A DNA stretch of 64,000 nucleotides, from assembly GCA_017503575.1 (NCBI GenBank), contig JAFVSV010000040.1, positions 1-64,000 of the forward strand, read 5' to 3'. Made by a program: the position numbers and the translations under genes. Origin of the DNA: Alistipes sp. Lineage in GTDB: Bacteria > Bacteroidota > Bacteroidia > Bacteroidales > Rikenellaceae. Within the stretch, counting starts at the first letter, position 1. Every line of letters starts with the position of its first letter. Shown piece after piece: positions 61,423-64,000 of the stretch. The notes below the pieces were generated by a model. The model saw only the letters and a list, made by a program, of their open reading frames with translations. It made no database searches and was not told the DNA's origin.

Positions 61423-64000
61423 TTACGCCTTGGTAACGGCAATCTTCAATGGTGCCTCGTCGATATCCGAGTCGACAACGAACTCGCCAGCGGGCGTAGC
61501 CACGGCCTTAACCTCGACGGCCAAGGTCTGCTGTGCTATGTAGTCGGCGAAGCTCTCGACAGCGGGCGTTGTAAGCTCCGTAGCCTCAATCTCCACGCCT
61601 ATCTTATCTGTAACCTCGAAGCCAGACTCCTTACGGATATTCTGGATGCGGTTGACAAGCTCACGAGCAACACCCTCACGACGAAGCTCGTCGGTGATGG
61701 TGATATCGAGGGCAACGGTTAGCTTACCTTCGGATGCCACCAACCACCCTGGCATATCCTCCGAGGTAATCTCGAAGTCGGCAGCCGTAACAACAACCTG
61801 CTGGCCGTTAACCTCGAGCGTGGTCTCGGCATTAGCCTCGATAGCGGCAATCTGCTCCTGCGTGAAGGTCGCTACGAGTGCCGACATAGGCTTGGCAAGC
61901 TGTGCATAGCGCTGGCAGAAGGCCTTGAAGTTGAGCTTGATGCGCTTGGTGATGATGCCCGTAGTATCCGAGATAAGCTCTATATCCTTGACATTCACCT
62001 CGTTCATGATAAGCGCACGCACCTTCTCGATATGTGCGGCCATAGCCTTGTCGAGAACAGGGATGATAATCTTGGTGAGTGGCTGACGCACCTTGATGTT
62101 TACCTTGCGGCGTAGGGCGAGTACCATTGACGAGGCACGCTGTGCGAGCGACATCATCTGCTCGAGCTCCTCGCTGATAAGTGCGGTATTGCACTTGGGG
62201 TACTCGGCGAGGTGTACGCTCGACTCCGTGTGGCGGCCACTTACGGCGTTGAGGTCGCAGAAGATGCGGTCGGTGATGAATGGCGCGATAGGTGCTGCCA
62301 ACATCACTACGGTCTCCAAGCAGGTGTATAGCGTCTGGTATGCTGCGAGCTTATCCTCGGTGAGCTCACCGCCCCAGAAGCGCTTACGGTTGAGGCGCAC
62401 ATACCAGTTCGAGAGGTTCTCGTTAACAAACTGGTCGATGCGGCGTGCCGCAGGTGTTGGGTCGTACTCCTCGAGCGAGGTGGTGACATCGCGGACGAGT
62501 GAGTTAAGCTCCGAGAGTATCCAGCGGTCAATCTCGGGACGCTTAGCTACGGGCACCTCTGCTTCGCTACCTGTGAAGCCATCGATGTTGGCATAGAGGG
62601 CGAAGAACGAGTAGGTGTTGTACAGTGTGCCGAAGAACTTACGGCGGCACTCGTCAACGCCATCGACATCGAACTTGAGGTTGTCCCATGGCTGCGAGTT
62701 TGATATCATATACCAGCGTGTAGCGTCGGCACCATACTTCTTCAATACCTCGAAGGGGTCTACGGCATTGCCCAAGCGCTTCGACATCTTATTGCCATTC
62801 TTGTCGAGTACCAAGCCGTTAGAGATGATATTCTTGAAGGCTACCGAGTCGAAGAGCATCGTAGCTATGGCGTGCAAGGTGTAGAACCAGCCGCGTGTCT
62901 GGTCGACGCCCTCGGCGATGAAGTCGGCGGGGTATATCTGGTCGAAGCCCTCCTTATTCTCGAAGGGGTAGTGCACCTGCGCGTAGGGCATAGCTCCCGA
63001 GTCGAACCATACGTCGATGAGGTCGGGCTCACGACGCATAGGCTCACCCTTCGACGATACGAGGATGATGTTGTCGACATAGGGGCGGTGTAGGTCGATA
63101 TTCTCTGTCGAGTAGTTCTCCTTCGACATGTCGCCCACCTTGAAGTTCTTGTATGGGTTCTCCGCCATCACGCCTGCTGCAACGGCCCTCTCAATCTCGG
63201 CGATAAGCTCCTCGATAGAGCCTATGCACTTGAGCTCGGTGCGGTCCTCGGTAGCCCAGATGGGGAGTGGTGTGCCCCAGAAGCGCGAGCGCGAGAGGTT
63301 CCAGTCGTTGATATTCTCGAGCCACTTGCCGAAGCGACCAGTACCCGTAGACTCGGGCTTCCAGTAGATGGTCTTGTTCAAATCCATCATGCGCTCGCGA
63401 AGTGCCGTGGTGCGGATGAACCATGAGTCCAAGGGGTAGTACAACACGGGCTTGTCGGTACGCCAGCAGTGTGGGTAGTTGTGCGTGTGCTTCTCTATCT
63501 TGAACACCTTGTTCGACTCCTTGAGCTTGATAGAGATGTAGATGTCGAGGTTCTCGGCGGCGGCAGCGGCCTTCTCGTCGTAGCGGCCATCGACGGTAAA
63601 CTGTGGGTCGTAGGCGTTCTTCACGAAGCGTCCCTCGTACTCGTCGTAGGCAGCGTCTACGCACTCGGCGGCGAACCTCTCGTCGAGCTCTGCCTTGAGG
63701 TAGAACTTACCCGTGAAGTCGACCATGGGTCGTGTCTCGCCACGCTTGTTAATCATGAAGAGCGATGGTATGCCCGCCTGACGCGCCACGAAGGCGTCGT
63801 CGGCACCAAAGGTGGGTGCTATATGTACGATACCCGTACCATCCTCGGTGGTCACATAGTCGCCAAGGATTACACGGAAGGCCTTTGCTGATGCCTCCCT
63901 CCAGTTACCCTGCTCGTCGGCCTCCACAGGCTTAACCCATGGCAGCAGCTGCTCGTAGTGCATGCCCTCGAGCTCCGTGCCGCGCCACTTGCCCACAACC
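61423..64000 (-). CDS. ileS: Isoleucyl-tRNA synthetase, N-terminal part outside the window
   Basis: The frame stays open to the right edge, giving about 858 residues of the C-terminal part; the HIGH motif and start are not in view. The codon at 63996 is GTG inside the protein, not a start. It shows the editing domain (TEDGTGIVHIAPTFGADD), WGTPLPIWA, DVWFDSGAMPYAQ, the KMSKRLGNAVDPFE signature, the anticodon-binding helices (RFIDQFVNENLSNWYVRLNR form) and a C-terminal extension. It charges tRNA-Ile. Confidence 0.95.
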   Translation of the reverse strand, partial: VVGKWRGTELEGMHYEQLLPWVKPVEADEQGNWREASAKAFRVILGDYVTTEDGTGIVHIAPTFGADDAFVARQAGIPSLFMINKRGETRPMVDFTGKFYLKAELDERFAAECVDAAYDEYEGRFVKNAYDPQFTVDGRYDEKAAAAAENLDIYISIKLKESNKVFKIEKHTHNYPHCWRTDKPVLYYPLDSWFIRTTALRERMMDLNKTIYWKPESTGTGRFGKWLENINDWNLSRSRFWGTPLPIWATEDRTELKCIGSIEELIAEIERAVAAGVMAENPYKNFKVGDMSKENYSTENIDLHRPYVDNIILVSSKGEPMRREPDLIDVWFDSGAMPYAQVHYPFENKEGFDQIYPADFIAEGVDQTRGWFYTLHAIATMLFDSVAFKNIISNGLVLDKNGNKMSKRLGNAVDPFEVLKKYGADATRWYMISNSQPWDNLKFDVDGVDECRRKFFGTLYNTYSFFALYANIDGFTGSEAEVPVAKRPEIDRWILSELNSLVRDVTTSLEEYDPTPAARRIDQFVNENLSNWYVRLNRKRFWGGELTEDKLAAYQTLYTCLETVVMLAAPIAPFITDRIFCDLNAVSGRHTESSVHLAEYPKCNTALISEELEQMMSLAQRASSMVLALRRKVNIKVRQPLTKIIIPVLDKAMAAHIEKVRALIMNEVNVKDIELISDTTGIITKRIKLNFKAFCQRYAQLAKPMSALVATFTQEQIAAIEANAETTLEVNGQQVVVTAADFEITSEDMPGWLVASEGKLTVALDITITDELRREGVARELVNRIQNIRKESGFEVTDKIGVEIEATELTTPAVESFADYIAQQTLAVEVKAVATPAGEFVVDSDIDEAPLKIAVTKA

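Noticed and set aside
1..64000. tRNA, rRNA, tmRNA, IS elements or CRISPR
   Set aside because: I read the intergenic gaps for T-loop and acceptor-stem patterns, terminal inverted repeats with transposase frames, and spaced repeats, and found none.

Overview
The window looks like a chromosomal segment of a gut-type Bacteroidales bacterium, most likely Rikenellaceae or an Alistipes-like lineage (family level is inference). The signs are Bacteroidetes promoters (TTG, about 19-20 bp, then TAnnTTTG) upstream of many genes, BACON-domain lipoproteins, GH97, GH2 and GH33 glycosidases, a GldH and RicT pair, VTC and DUF4956 neighbours, an IspG with an insert, and a DksA-like protein that has lost its zinc cysteines. 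I found no tRNA, rRNA, CRISPR array, insertion sequence or transposase.

Layout. 1-762: end of an unusual Gly/Ser-linker protein with duplicated modules, cut by the window edge. 1011-5296: DksA-like regulator, superoxide reductase, then fabH-fabF-fabG on the minus strand. 5531-7857: membrane-anchored LytTR regulator and MscS channel. 7902-9872: BACON surface lipoprotein. 10164-18231: a long minus-strand block holding a lipoprotein/radical-SAM cluster (five small envelope proteins, then two SPASM radical SAM enzymes), followed under its own promoter by a glycosyltransferase, a short-chain dehydrogenase and a sialidase. 18509-22630: ispG-recO (plus), then a beta-barrel protein and galE (minus). 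22832-25084: a Ser/Thr kinase joined through a membrane helix to BACON and FGE-like periplasmic domains. 25265-29896: convergent GH2 and GH97 glycosidases. 29926-36251: rlmD, trmB, gldH, ricT and tkt (minus). 36544-39881: pgk and an M13 metallopeptidase (plus).

40055-48091 is a compact minus-strand cassette of eight intact phage-type genes: two large structural proteins, a ClpP-like prohead protease, capsid, portal, connector, holin and lysozyme. It has no terminase, tail tube, tape measure, integrase or repressor. A consensus promoter at 48340-48370 predicts a leader of about 240 nt that can form a long-range stem.

48517-61344 is a nearly continuous plus-strand run: prfA; a secreted repeat protein; VTC-domain protein; DUF4956 membrane protein; DUF2490 barrel; a TonB-plug/TonB-C mini protein; xseA-xseB; a zinc-ribbon methyltransferase; relA/spoT; a PAS-like protein; queD; polA. 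It converges on ileS (minus), which runs off the right edge.

The strongest leads are the radical-SAM/lipoprotein cluster with a shared YG(V/T)(P/S) motif just after the lipidation cysteine, the terminase-less phage cassette with its structured leader, two families of repeated intergenic hairpins with compensatory stem changes, the kinase-FGE transmembrane fusion, and the repeat protein at the left edge.
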